Shown piece after piece: positions 8,973 to 17,989 of a stretch of DNA of 64,000 nt. Source of the stretch: CAYOUV01 sp963790075 (lineage in GTDB: Bacteria; Chloroflexota; Anaerolineae; Anaerolineales; Villigracilaceae). Made by a program: the position numbers and the translations under genes. How positions within the stretch are numbered: position 1 is the first letter of the stretch; each line of letters begins with the position of its first letter. The stretch covers positions 1,116,001 through 1,180,000 of the forward strand of contig CAWBNG010000004.1 of assembly GCA_963790075.1 (NCBI GenBank), given 5' to 3'. The notes beneath the pieces were generated by a model. That model was not told the DNA's origin, did not search any database, and saw nothing but the letters and a program-made list of their open reading frames with translations.

Positions 8973-10040
8973 TCACTTACCACTTAGCACTTTACCAAAC
9001 ACCGCCATGAATTCCTGTGGCTTTTCGACGTAGGGTGAATGAGCTGCATCAGCGATGACAACTTCTTCGAAATTGCCACCTCTGGCCTGGTATTGCTCCA
9101 AAATGTGACAAGTTTGACTCACCATCGGCTGGGGGGGATAAACGTCCTCGCCGGGCCAACCGGGTACGAAGCCCATCTGACCGAGGGTGCCCATGTCGAA
9201 GAAAGATGTGTCCGAAACGATCTGGTCAAACTCGCCACGAATCCAGAGCATGAACGGCTTGGGGTTGACGACGATGAATTTTTCCACGCTGTCGCCGACG
9301 TACTTAGGCGAAAGCGCATTGATTGGGCCAAATTTCCCTGGAGCCACATTCGGCCAATTTTCTGAAGGAACGAGGTCACCGGGATATTTATCATCACCGA
9401 CCTTTTCGGTCAACAGCGAGGAGAGTAAATCTTCTTCGCGCGCAGGTTCAAAGGGCGGTTTCCAGTAGAAGGAGTTCATCACCACACGCGGCGAAGCCTG
9501 CGGATTATCGGTGCTGCGGTCGCCAGCAGCCATCAACTTGGGAAAGTCGGGGTTGACGATGCCACCACCGGAACCGGCAAAGTCAACGTAGCAAGGCTTT
9601 CCATCGATGCCCTTGCAGCCACCAAATCCATACGGCGAACCGGGATCCACCACAGTTCCGCTTACGATGCGGGTCGGCGCGGCGGTAACAAGACCAAACA
9701 CAATTGTCCCGCCCATCGAATGTCCAATCACATGAGCCTTCTCGATTTTGAGTTCATCCAGTAGGGCCAGCAGGTCATCCACCCAATCGCCCATACCACG
9801 CGTGGCGTCGATCAATTTGTCTTCGGTGTCACCGTAGCCGCGTAAATCCGGCGCGATGCCGCGGAAACCCTCCGGGAGCATGAGCATGATCTCTTCCCAG
9901 TAGGTCGCGGACGAGGCGTTGCCGTGGATGAAAAGCACCGGGGTGCTGTCCTCAGCTCCGCTGAACAGGACGTGGGTTTTTATGCGGGCAGTGTCGACCA
10001 TTTTGGATGTAATGCCGGGCAAAGTAGGAACTGTGGACAT
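8973..10040 (-). CDS. Alpha/beta hydrolase (third copy, larger form)
   Basis: 355-residue alpha/beta hydrolase, some 90 residues longer than the other two in the cluster because of an insert between the nucleophile and acid regions. The HGNASSATYW oxyanion loop is followed by GHSMGG (Ser near residue 108); an acid candidate lies in WIRGEFDQIV and the base His in ADAAHSPYVEKP. No signal peptide is apparent, so it is probably cytoplasmic. It ends inside the repeated hairpin before the thiolase and begins three bases after the second ligase ends. Confidence 0.83.
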   Translation of the reverse strand: MSTVPTLPGITSKMVDTARIKTHVLFSGAEDSTPVLFIHGNASSATYWEEIMLMLPEGFRGIAPDLRGYGDTEDKLIDATRGMGDWVDDLLALLDELKIEKAHVIGHSMGGTIVFGLVTAAPTRIVSGTVVDPGSPYGFGGCKGIDGKPCYVDFAGSGGGIVNPDFPKLMAAGDRSTDNPQASPRVVMNSFYWKPPFEPAREEDLLSSLLTEKVGDDKYPGDLVPSENWPNVAPGKFGPINALSPKYVGDSVEKFIVVNPKPFMLWIRGEFDQIVSDTSFFDMGTLGQMGFVPGWPGEDVYPPQPMVSQTCHILEQYQARGGNFEEVVIADAAHSPYVEKPQEFMAVFGKVLSGK

Positions 10041-10043
10041 TTA

Positions 10044-11573
10044 TTACTCCTTTGTGAACTGATCGCGTAATTCGCGCTTGAGAATCTTCCCCGCCGCCGA
10101 AATGGGCAGGACGTCCATGAAAGTGACCGACTTCGGTACTTTATATTTCGCCAGCCGGTCTGCCAAAAATTGGATCAACTCTTCCTCGCTGGCGGAAGCG
10201 TCTGGTTTTAGTACCACGCAGGCCATCCCCACCTCCCCCCATTTCGGGTCCGGCAAGCCGATCACGGCGCACATGTGCACCGCTGGATGCTGGTAGAGCG
10301 CCTTCTCGATCTCGGCCGGATAGACATTCTCCCCGCCGCTGATGAACATATCCTTTTTACGATCAACGATGTAGAAATAACCCTCGGTATCGTAACGGGC
10401 CACGTCGCCAGTGTGGAAGAAACCGCGTTCGTCAATTGCGGCTGTGGTCGCCTCGGGATTGTTGAAATAACCGGAGCAATACGACGGTCCTTTGAGTACC
10501 AATTCACCCTCTTGGTCTGGACCGAGGAAATCGTTACGATCATCGACGATTTGGGCATCCACAAAGAAGTTGGGTCTGCCGATCGATCCGGCTTTGCGGA
10601 TGGCGTCCTCCGGTGCCAGCGCAAAAATGCCGGGACCAAATTCGGTCATACCGAAGCCTTGCTTGAAGCGAATGCCTTTCTCGGCCGTATACTTCTCGAC
10701 CAGCGGTACCGGCAAGGGTGCGCCACCCGAAGTGCAAAAGCGCAGCGAAGACAAGTCCGCTTGCTCCCAATTGGCCGCCTGGGTGAGGATCTGGTACATG
10801 GTTGGGACTGCGGCAAAGACAGTCACTTGTTCCCGCTCAAGCAATTCCAGTACCTGTTCCGGGTCGAACTGGCGAATTAAGATGGTCGTCCCGCCAAAAA
10901 TCACTTGCGGCAGGGTGTAAACAAACAAGCCTCCCGTGTGAAACATTGGGAAAACGTTGAGGTAGATATCGTTGTGAGTAATGTCATGGATGACAGTGTT
11001 GAGCGTGTTCCAGACGATCATGCGATGCGAGACTTCAGCTGCCTTTGGCAGTCCGGTCGTGCCGCCAGTAAAAATCAGGGCTGCGGTATCCTCCGCTTCA
11101 AGCGTCTCACAGGTGACGGGTGAGTCCGCTGCGCTTTGGAGTGCCGACTCAAAAAGAAGACTTTCTGTAATACCGCTCCCATCAAGGTGTAAAGTCATCA
11201 GGGGGTACTTGGTAGTGATATGGGCGACCTTTTCTTTGAAGTCATCCGAGTAGACCAGCAGCTTGGGGGTGGTATTCTGAAAAATATCCAGCAGTTCCTG
11301 CCAGTGTAGTCGCCAATTGAGGGCGGTGTGGACCGCGCCGAGTTTGGAGCAGGCGAAAAAGACATCCAGGTGCTCGTAACCGTCCCTGGCCAGAATCGCT
11401 ACGCGGTCACCCTTTTTTATTCCCCTGGATTTAAGCCAGTTGGCTAGTTTGTTTGCACGCTGATTTGCTTCCCGGTAAGTCAGCCGCCAAACGGGGGATT
11501 TCCCCGCGTCGATAAATGCAAGTTTATCGGGGCTGTACAGTTCACGTCGAGCCAGATAATCACCGATGTACAT
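10044..11573 (-). CDS. Acyl-CoA synthetase / AMP-dependent ligase (second copy)
   Basis: 509-residue ANL ligase with A3 motif IFTGGTTGLPKAA, GFGMTEFG, GFFHTGDVA and the hinge DRKKDMFISGGENVYP; the C-terminal catalytic Lys is in AAGKILKREL. AAGGAG stands six bases before the ATG. It resembles the ligase at 3945-5483, and both have the short-form architecture of medium-chain or aromatic acid:CoA ligases. The A3 motif has TGG where most family members have TSG, a conservative change. Two ligases suggest two acid intermediates in the pathway, or differing chain length preference. Confidence 0.9.
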   Translation of the reverse strand: MYIGDYLARRELYSPDKLAFIDAGKSPVWRLTYREANQRANKLANWLKSRGIKKGDRVAILARDGYEHLDVFFACSKLGAVHTALNWRLHWQELLDIFQNTTPKLLVYSDDFKEKVAHITTKYPLMTLHLDGSGITESLLFESALQSAADSPVTCETLEAEDTAALIFTGGTTGLPKAAEVSHRMIVWNTLNTVIHDITHNDIYLNVFPMFHTGGLFVYTLPQVIFGGTTILIRQFDPEQVLELLEREQVTVFAAVPTMYQILTQAANWEQADLSSLRFCTSGGAPLPVPLVEKYTAEKGIRFKQGFGMTEFGPGIFALAPEDAIRKAGSIGRPNFFVDAQIVDDRNDFLGPDQEGELVLKGPSYCSGYFNNPEATTAAIDERGFFHTGDVARYDTEGYFYIVDRKKDMFISGGENVYPAEIEKALYQHPAVHMCAVIGLPDPKWGEVGMACVVLKPDASASEEELIQFLADRLAKYKVPKSVTFMDVLPISAAGKILKRELRDQFTKE

Positions 11574-11624
11574 GATTTCTCCTTACCTTTCGTTCTGAGC
11601 GATTCTCCACCTCAGCTTGAGATT

Positions 11625-12626
11625 TTAATTTGTAGTCCAGCGCCAAACCGATGCGGCCATCGTGATCCCGCCACCAGAGGCACAGAACAGGATCACATCC
11701 CCGGGCTTGGGGCCTTTACCCTGGTCGATGGCATCGTCCAGGGCCATCGCCACGCAAGGCGAGCCGGTGTAGCCCCATTTGTCCATGATCCAGTGGGTCT
11801 TTTCTATCGGTTGTTTGAGCAGTTCCATCATATATTCGATCGTGCGCAGGTTTAGTTGGGTGAAATAGTATTGATCCACGTCATCGAATGTCAGGTCGCC
11901 CTTGTCGAGCGCGCCCTGCATTAACTTGGGCCAATATTCGGTATTGAAGGTCTTGGGGAACTTCTTGACGAATTCGACTTTGGGTGCGCCGAACTTTGAA
12001 AAGGTTTCTGGTATGCAGGGACGAAACGCGCCACCGGTGTAGATACCAAGTGCATCGTGGAATTCGCCGACTGCTAAGAAGTTGCTACTAATGAAACCAG
12101 GCTCGTCGCCCATTCCCAGCACAGCGGCTCCAGCTCCGTCAGCGAACAGATTTGCGGTTTTTTTATCACTGAAATCCAGGAACCGGCTCATGCCGTAACC
12201 GCCCGTGACAAGGATGTACCTGTAGGAGGGCTCGGTCAGCAGGTAGCGGGCGCCCTGGTCCAGAGCGGTGACCCAACCAGCACAGGCTGCGTTGACGTCG
12301 TAGCATCCGGCTTTATTCGCGCCGAGTTTGAACTGTACTACGACTGAGGTTGAGGGCGAAAGATAGTCCGGGGTATCGGTCGAGACGATGATCAAATCCA
12401 GATCGGCCGGGGTAATGCCGGCCCGCTCAAGAGCCTTTTTCGAGGCTTCTACAATGAGATCTGATGTGGTCTGCTCGGCCGACATCCAGCGGCGTTCACG
12501 AATGCCAACGTTGGCCAGCAGCCACTCGTTCGTCGATTCACCTAAAAGCGCATCAACCTCGGAGTTGGTAACGATACGTTCAGGGACGTAGCTCCCGGTA
12601 GATAATATCTGGGGATGGCGGGTCAT
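11625..12626 (-). CDS. KAS III (FabH)-like condensing enzyme with non-canonical catalytic residues
   Basis: 333-residue thiolase-fold protein of FabH type: TNEWLLANVGIRERR matches the N-terminal signature, and the acyl-enzyme Cys is in NAACAGW (near residue 115). In FabH the remaining catalytic residues sit in HQAN and GNTS; here the matching stretches read TQLN and GYTGS, so both the His and the Asn appear replaced. A start at 12626 is chosen for GGAAGG upstream; 12638 is the longest option. With thiolase and DUF35 in the same operon it may be an HMG-CoA synthase-like or acyl-transferring enzyme instead of a fatty acid initiator. Confidence 0.88.
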   Translation of the reverse strand: MTRHPQILSTGSYVPERIVTNSEVDALLGESTNEWLLANVGIRERRWMSAEQTTSDLIVEASKKALERAGITPADLDLIIVSTDTPDYLSPSTSVVVQFKLGANKAGCYDVNAACAGWVTALDQGARYLLTEPSYRYILVTGGYGMSRFLDFSDKKTANLFADGAGAAVLGMGDEPGFISSNFLAVGEFHDALGIYTGGAFRPCIPETFSKFGAPKVEFVKKFPKTFNTEYWPKLMQGALDKGDLTFDDVDQYYFTQLNLRTIEYMMELLKQPIEKTHWIMDKWGYTGSPCVAMALDDAIDQGKGPKPGDVILFCASGGGITMAASVWRWTTN

Positions 12627-12704
12627 ATTACCTTCCATGGTGAAGATTTGTTTAAGAGCGAATACCAGTTGCTCAGATAGGGGCTATCCATTGCGGTGAT
12701 TTCC

Positions 12705-12766
12705 AAATAAAAACGGCGCTATGTGCTGCCCGGACTATTTTCGGAATCGAGCGGCACATAGCGCCG
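12705..12766 (-). terminator. Intrinsic terminator overlapping the 3' end of a small gene
   Basis: Perfect 13-bp inverted repeat 12714-12726 / 12754-12766 followed on the minus strand by TTTTTATTT (12705-12713). The distal arm and the loop are coding sequence for the last residues of the small protein upstream, and its TAG stop (12719-12721) lies inside the proximal arm. It should separate the regulator/small-protein transcript from the catabolic operon beginning with the KAS III-like gene. Confidence 0.85.
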
Positions 12767-12934
12767 GATAAATGTGACAGCTTCTTCCCAGTTCGAAAAA
12801 TTCATCTCGTCATCTGTCTGGATGTGCCGAATGGCGCCCCGGTAGGGTGGATGAATTTGTCCGGCAGCAGCAGAACTATCCACTACGAAGCGAATGACAA
12901 AGGATGAAATGGTAGGGGTAGCTTTGGAAGTCAT
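12719..12934 (-). CDS. Small conserved protein of unknown function
   Basis: About 71 residues from the ATG complement of 12932-12934 (the frame is open to an ATG at 12964, 81 residues; no convincing ribosome-binding site for either). The core SFVIRF, then PYRGAIRHIQ, then a segment ending NWEEAVTFIRRYV is a pattern I know from short uncharacterised proteins of Chloroflexota and cyanobacteria. No signal peptide or membrane segment. It sits between the large regulator and a terminator that overlaps its own C-terminal codons, so it is likely the last gene of the regulator transcript. Confidence 0.6.
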   Translation of the reverse strand: MTSKATPTISSFVIRFVVDSSAAAGQIHPPYRGAIRHIQTDDEMNFSNWEEAVTFIRRYVPLDSENSPGST

Positions 12935-12994
12935 TGCCATCAGCATAGCAGATGGCGGTAACATGGGGGTTACAAACTTTAAACAGGGAGTGAA

Positions 12995-15900
12995 TTAACT
13001 CGCGATCAATTGTTGATACAGCGTTTCTGTTTCCGATGAGGGGGCGACGTCCAATTCGGCACGCAGAGTCTGAACACAGCGCTGGTAAGTCCGCCCGACT
13101 TGTCCCCGGTCACCGAGCCCAACAAAAGCCAGCATCAAATGTCGGTAGGCGCGCTCCCAGCAGTTATCCTGGGCAAGTACACGCTGGCATAGCTCGACAG
13201 CTTCGTTGTACTTTTCCTGGTGGATCAGGTCCTCAGCCAGCCGATCGGCTACTTCCAGGAAAAGTGATGCCAGGCGTTCGCGTTCCTCGGCAGCCCAGGT
13301 TTCGTAGAGCGTTTCAGGCAAAAACTCACCCTGGTATAAGTGAATTGCCTGCCGGAGCAACTCCAAGCTGGGCTTGCTGGCTGCATTCGCTTGTTGTACT
13401 GCGTTGCTAAATTGTTCAGTGTCCAGCCAAATATCTGCGCCTGGGCGCAGAGCGTAGGTGCTGCCTTCGCGTAGGATGAAGGCTGATTCACTGCCTGGTT
13501 CTCTCTCAGGTTCAAGTACCTGATAGAGTGTGTTGAGCGTAATCTTGAAATTGCGTTGGGAAGTAGATGGCTCTGCCTCGGGCCAGAGATATTCGCAGAT
13601 TTGATCGCGATCGAGCGGGGCGCTGCGATAGGTAAGCAGGAGCTGGAATAACTGCTTGGCCTTCTCCCGCCGCCAACCATTGGAGGGGACCGGTTCCGGC
13701 CCGCGCCAAAGCTGAAATCCACCAAGTGTGATGACCCGTAGTTGGTATCCGGGATGTGAATTCACTTCAGCCAGGCCAAGCGTCTCAAGCAGACGAGCGA
13801 CATAGGTGCTTTCCCAGCCGTTCTGGCGGGCATGGATCAGCATTGGAACCAACATGCGTTCATCCGGTACGCCCAACAGGGAGGGGCGAAGGAATAGGAA
13901 ATCATAACCATTTTCTCGACAGGCGGTCAGTACTTCTGGCAGGATCTGTTCGAGGCGCGCGTTTTGTCTTTGTCGGAGCCAGCTCAGCGCCAGCCACAAG
14001 CGAGCGGAGGTGCGACCAAAGGGGTCGCTGCATTCCTGGAAGCCAAGTACAGCGCGATTAAGCCATTCTTCGGCTGCTTCGTAGCGGGCGGCCAGCGTTA
14101 GGCTGGCGCCCATCGTCAAGCGGGTCAACGAGGCAATCCACTCATCACCAGCTTGGGTGGCGATCTCGATCGCCTCCCCGGCATATTCGACTGCCCTAGA
14201 AAGGTCGCCCTGGAAGCCGAAAGCCCGGCAAAGGCCCCAGTCCGCTTCGACGAGTAGCCTGGTCACGGCAACCGTATGGCTGATTTCTACGGTTTTTTCG
14301 AATTGTTCAATAGCGCGGTCGTAGTTCTCTGCACGCTGGGTGCTCAGCATCAGGGCATGCCCCTGCCGCATGTGACCGACTGCTGTGACAAACGGTGATT
14401 TCAGGTCATCTCCACGCTGCGTTCCTTCGAGCGCCGATTGATAAGCCTGCTCGCCCAACCCCATGAAAGAATAAATCAGGGATAGGATTAGCAGTGTTTC
14501 GCGATGCGCGCGTGGAGTCTGGACCGGTTCTTGTTTTTCGGCTTCGGCGCGTTCTTCCAATCCCAGCTTGGCTTCGTCCAGGCGACCGGTGCGTAGCAAT
14601 ACCCTGAACAGGAGTTGATCGTTTGACGGACCGTCTGCCCGTAGAGCCTCGGCCTTGTGACGCAGGCGCTCAGCTTCCTCCACGCGCCCGCTGTTAAGTT
14701 TGTTTTCGGCTAACAATTCATACAAGCGTACCTGGGCCTCCCGGTCCTCGAAACCGTCGCTAAGACGGATGGCTTCTTCAAGCAGTTGCTCGGCTTTGCT
14801 GGGATTGACCGTGTCTAGATAGACGCGTGCCAGTCCGCGTAGGGCGCGGGCGACACCGTCCTGCTGTCCGCGGGCACGCCAGGTAGTCTCAGCTTGTTTG
14901 TACCAACCCTGAGCTTCGTCGAAGCGGCTATGTAAACGTGCCAATTCACCAAGGGCGAATACCAGCGAGGGGTGTTGATGCAGACTTTCGGGTGGCAAGG
15001 AGTCGAGATACGCCGCTAGTGTATCAAGGCGACCGGCGGTAAGCAGCGTGCTGGCGTAAGCGTCGAGCAAGTCTGCCATTTCATCCCAGGCGTGGGCTTC
15101 GAGAAGATGATAAATAGCTGCTTCGGGAATGTCTCGTCCCAGATAATAAGTCGCGGCCAGCCTGTTCCACGAGCAGCGTTTTTCGGGCGGGCTTTGCTGG
15201 CGCAGGAAATTGTGGAAGATGTGGTGATAGCGCAGCGTGCCTTCAGACGTCTCGACCACGAAAAGTTCCTGCCGTCGGAGATAAGCCAGCATTGAAGTTA
15301 AGTCTGCGGGGGCATTGCTGGCTGACCAGCGCAGCGCATCGCAAGCTTCGGGAAGCAGGTCGCGTAAGGTTGCGGTAACCAACAGGAAATCGCGAATGTC
15401 ATCCGGCTGGCGCTCGAAGACTTCGCGTGCCAGGATATCAAAGAGGGATTCCAGAGAACCCGCTTGCCAGTGTAAAGGGATTTCCAGCAGCGCGTTGGAT
15501 CGGCTGCGAAGATTCTGCCAGATGAGTTGCAAGGCGATGGCCCAACCTTCGGTGTAACCAAGTAGTGAATGGACTTCGTCGCTGGTCAGCTCGAATCCAT
15601 ATTGACCGCCGAAAAGCGCTGAGATTTCGTCTGCGTTGAATGTCAGCGTGGACTGATCAAGCAGCAGCACATCGCCTTGTGCGCGCCAGCGGGAGAGATT
15701 AGGCAACGTAATATTAGGACGCCCTGATAACAAGACGTGCAGATAAGTGGGAGTTAGCCCGACCAGCCGATCAAGCAGGTGGACTACTTCACCGTTCTCG
15801 GTCACCAGGTGAGCGTCGTCGAGCACGAACAAGGCCGGTATGGACAGATGCGTGCTCAGGGCGTTGATGATCTGGTCGAGCACCCCGCGCCATGGGAGTG

Positions 15901-16234
15901 GTCCCTGCGCACCGTCCCAAGCCTCGAGGTAGGGAATGGGTAGATCGCGAATTTCGGGTACGGCTCGTTGGATGGCAAAGCATAAGTGCAGGATGAAGAC
16001 CAGTGGATCGTTGTCCTCTTCATTGACTTGGTACCAGATCAATGGATGGATCTCCTCGGCCAATTCGGCCAAGGCTGTGCTCTTCCCATATCCAGCTTCA
16101 GCCTGCAGGATGGTCAGGCGGTAATCGAGCGCCTGACTCAAGGCGGTTGTGATGCGCGGGCGTGGCAATGTGCGCGCGCTACGCGGTGGTGGGATAATTT
16201 TGGTGCGGATAATGTGAGGGAGTAATCTGTCCAT
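12995..16234 (-). CDS. MalT/STAND-type transcriptional activator with C-terminal winged helix and BTAD
   Basis: 1079 residues. The N-terminal STAND ATPase opens RTKIIPPPRSARTLPRPR with a P-loop AEAGYGKST (residues 45-53) and a FVLDDAHL Walker B; a long TPR-like helical middle part follows (about 360-830); the C-terminus has an OmpR-like winged helix starting RVITLGGFQLWRG and then a bacterial transcriptional activator domain. Such proteins oligomerise on ligand and ATP binding and activate a nearby operon. Here the catabolic cluster follows in the same direction, so it is the natural candidate regulator; the inducer is unknown. It is divergent from the gene at 16305. Confidence 0.9.
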   Translation of the reverse strand: MDRLLPHIIRTKIIPPPRSARTLPRPRITTALSQALDYRLTILQAEAGYGKSTALAELAEEIHPLIWYQVNEEDNDPLVFILHLCFAIQRAVPEIRDLPIPYLEAWDGAQGPLPWRGVLDQIINALSTHLSIPALFVLDDAHLVTENGEVVHLLDRLVGLTPTYLHVLLSGRPNITLPNLSRWRAQGDVLLLDQSTLTFNADEISALFGGQYGFELTSDEVHSLLGYTEGWAIALQLIWQNLRSRSNALLEIPLHWQAGSLESLFDILAREVFERQPDDIRDFLLVTATLRDLLPEACDALRWSASNAPADLTSMLAYLRRQELFVVETSEGTLRYHHIFHNFLRQQSPPEKRCSWNRLAATYYLGRDIPEAAIYHLLEAHAWDEMADLLDAYASTLLTAGRLDTLAAYLDSLPPESLHQHPSLVFALGELARLHSRFDEAQGWYKQAETTWRARGQQDGVARALRGLARVYLDTVNPSKAEQLLEEAIRLSDGFEDREAQVRLYELLAENKLNSGRVEEAERLRHKAEALRADGPSNDQLLFRVLLRTGRLDEAKLGLEERAEAEKQEPVQTPRAHRETLLILSLIYSFMGLGEQAYQSALEGTQRGDDLKSPFVTAVGHMRQGHALMLSTQRAENYDRAIEQFEKTVEISHTVAVTRLLVEADWGLCRAFGFQGDLSRAVEYAGEAIEIATQAGDEWIASLTRLTMGASLTLAARYEAAEEWLNRAVLGFQECSDPFGRTSARLWLALSWLRQRQNARLEQILPEVLTACRENGYDFLFLRPSLLGVPDERMLVPMLIHARQNGWESTYVARLLETLGLAEVNSHPGYQLRVITLGGFQLWRGPEPVPSNGWRREKAKQLFQLLLTYRSAPLDRDQICEYLWPEAEPSTSQRNFKITLNTLYQVLEPEREPGSESAFILREGSTYALRPGADIWLDTEQFSNAVQQANAASKPSLELLRQAIHLYQGEFLPETLYETWAAEERERLASLFLEVADRLAEDLIHQEKYNEAVELCQRVLAQDNCWERAYRHLMLAFVGLGDRGQVGRTYQRCVQTLRAELDVAPSSETETLYQQLIAS

Positions 16235-16291
16235 GGGGTGAAGTTATTTTACGCCAGTGATACGCGATGTGCAAGCGACATATAAAAGGGC

Positions 16292-16297
16292 TATACT
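16292..16297 (+). promoter_or_regulatory. -10 element just upstream of a start codon (possible leaderless transcript)
   Basis: TATACT ends seven bases before the ATG at 16305, so the expected transcription start falls on or next to the A of the start codon. No good -35 is evident (GTGCAA at the right distance). AAAGGG lies too far upstream to serve as a ribosome-binding site for this ATG. Confidence 0.4.
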
Positions 16298-16304
16298 GAA
16301 CAAG

Positions 16305-16754
16305 ATGAAAATCCCATGGTTGATGGTGCAAGGTGTTGTTGTACGAGGCTACCGGGTTGCCTCCGGCCCGTCAAAGGATTATCCCTACGGCGCATTGGAT
16401 CGGCAGCGGCCGATCTTCAAAGTGCGCGGATTGGATCTGGACGGCTTTTTCAACGGCACACTTAACCTCGATTTGGAGCCGCACACCTTCGAGATGCGCA
16501 AACCCGAATTTACTTTCAGGAATGTCAAATGGACAGACTTACATCCGCCCGAGCATTTTTCTTTTTCACGCTGCAAGGTGATTTATAAGGATGTCGAATA
16601 CGATGGCTGGGTGTATTACCCGCATCCCGAGACCAAATTACGGCATTTCCAGAACCCATCGCTCCTGGAAGTGATCACCTATCCAATCCCGGAACTCCAA
16701 TATGGGGACAATGTGAAAGTGATGATAAATTCGGATGAAATCTCAGTGGGTTGA
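16305..16754 (+). CDS. Conserved protein of unknown function
   Basis: 149 residues from the ATG at 16305 (a GTG at 16257 would extend it by 16 residues). It opens VQGVVVRGYRVASG, has a GLDLDGFFNGTLNLDLEP block, then a cysteine in FSFSRCKV and an YYPHPETKLRHFQ block. The pattern of a beta-rich start followed by a (F)xGTLNL motif recalls CTP-dependent riboflavin kinases (DUF120), but the resemblance is too weak to assign a function. Cytoplasmic by lack of signal or membrane segments. Divergent from the regulator, followed by an aminotransferase on the same strand. Confidence 0.7.
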   Translation: MKIPWLMVQGVVVRGYRVASGPSKDYPYGALDRQRPIFKVRGLDLDGFFNGTLNLDLEPHTFEMRKPEFTFRNVKWTDLHPPEHFSFSRCKVIYKDVEYDGWVYYPHPETKLRHFQNPSLLEVITYPIPELQYGDNVKVMINSDEISVG

Positions 16755-16803
16755 AATTCTTAAGCGCTCGGACGACTTTACTCGATAGAGGTTTGAGACT
16801 TCC

Positions 16804-17949
16804 ATGAAACCCATCAAAAAACAATTCCTGCTCGACCCCCAAGTGACTTTTCTGAACCATGGTTCGTTTGGGGCGACACCACGTCCGGTATTTCGTGAAT
16901 ATCAACGCTGGCAGCGTGAATTGGAACGCCAACCGGTGGAATTCCTGGGCCGCCGTCATAATGATCTGATGCGCGCTGCGCGCCAAGCCCTGGCTGACTA
17001 TCTGGGCACCGAACGGGATGACCTGGTCTACGTCATCAATGCCACAACCGGTATCAATATCGTTGCCCGCAGTTTTAAACTTGGCCCGGGCGATGAAGTG
17101 CTGACCAGTGACCACGAATATGGTGCCTGTGACCGGGCCTGGCGCTTCCTGGCTGGTAAATGCGGGTTTAGTTACCGGCATCAGTCGATCCCCGTGCCGG
17201 TCACCACACCTGGAGACTTGGTCAAGACTTTATGGCAGGGGGTTACCTCACGAACAAAAGTGATCTTCCTTAGTCATATCACATCTCCCACGGCGTTGAT
17301 CTTCCCGGTGGCAGAAGTCTGCCGGCGCGCGAAGAAACAGGGCATCCTGACCGTGATAGACGGCGCGCATGCACCGGGCCAGATTGCGCTGGCTCTGGAC
17401 GGCCTGGGTGCAGATTTCTATACCGGAAACTTGCATAAATGGTTGTGCGCACCTAAAGGCAGTGCATTTTTGTATGCCAGACCAGAGGTGCAGGCAATGC
17501 TCGAGCCGCTGGTCATTTCCTGGGGGTATGAGACTGAAATGCCCGGACCTTCCCAATTCGTAGATCATCACGAATTTTGGGGCACGCGCGACATTTCGGC
17601 ATTCCTGGCGGTTCCGGCTGCGATTCGCTTCCAGCGGGAAAATCGCTGGAGTGAAGTCCGCGCGGAATGTCACAAACTGGCGCGTGAAGCACAACAGCGC
17701 ATTGTTGAATTGACTGGTCTGCCGCCCCTGCATCCTGACGATGCGGTCTGGTATGCCCAAATGGCGGCGGCACCACTACCGGCGGAAACGGATATCGTCA
17801 AATTAAAGATGCAACTATACGATGAATACCGTATCGAAGTCCCATTGATCGCATGGAATGGGGTCAAGCTGATTCGGGTATCGATCCAGGGATATAACGG
17901 GCAGAGGGATGTAGATGAATTAATGAGAGCACTCGTTGCCTTGCTTTGA
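16804..17949 (+). CDS. PLP-dependent aminotransferase class V (isopenicillin N epimerase/cysteine desulfurase-like)
   Basis: 381 residues with the fold-type I landmarks: FLNHGSFGATPR at the N-terminus, the phosphate-binding region VINATTGIN, the PLP-ring Asp in VIDGAHAPGQ and the Schiff-base Lys in GNLHKWLCAPKG. The lack of a conserved catalytic Cys loop and the HGSFG start place it with isopenicillin N epimerase-like and selenocysteine lyase-like enzymes of unclear substrate, not housekeeping IscS. It ends with a clear terminator 40 bases downstream. Confidence 0.85.
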   Translation: MKPIKKQFLLDPQVTFLNHGSFGATPRPVFREYQRWQRELERQPVEFLGRRHNDLMRAARQALADYLGTERDDLVYVINATTGINIVARSFKLGPGDEVLTSDHEYGACDRAWRFLAGKCGFSYRHQSIPVPVTTPGDLVKTLWQGVTSRTKVIFLSHITSPTALIFPVAEVCRRAKKQGILTVIDGAHAPGQIALALDGLGADFYTGNLHKWLCAPKGSAFLYARPEVQAMLEPLVISWGYETEMPGPSQFVDHHEFWGTRDISAFLAVPAAIRFQRENRWSEVRAECHKLAREAQQRIVELTGLPPLHPDDAVWYAQMAAAPLPAETDIVKLKMQLYDEYRIEVPLIAWNGVKLIRVSIQGYNGQRDVDELMRALVALL

Positions 17950-17989
17950 GGATTGGTATGTGCGCTGGTATCACAATCCCGGTATTAAA

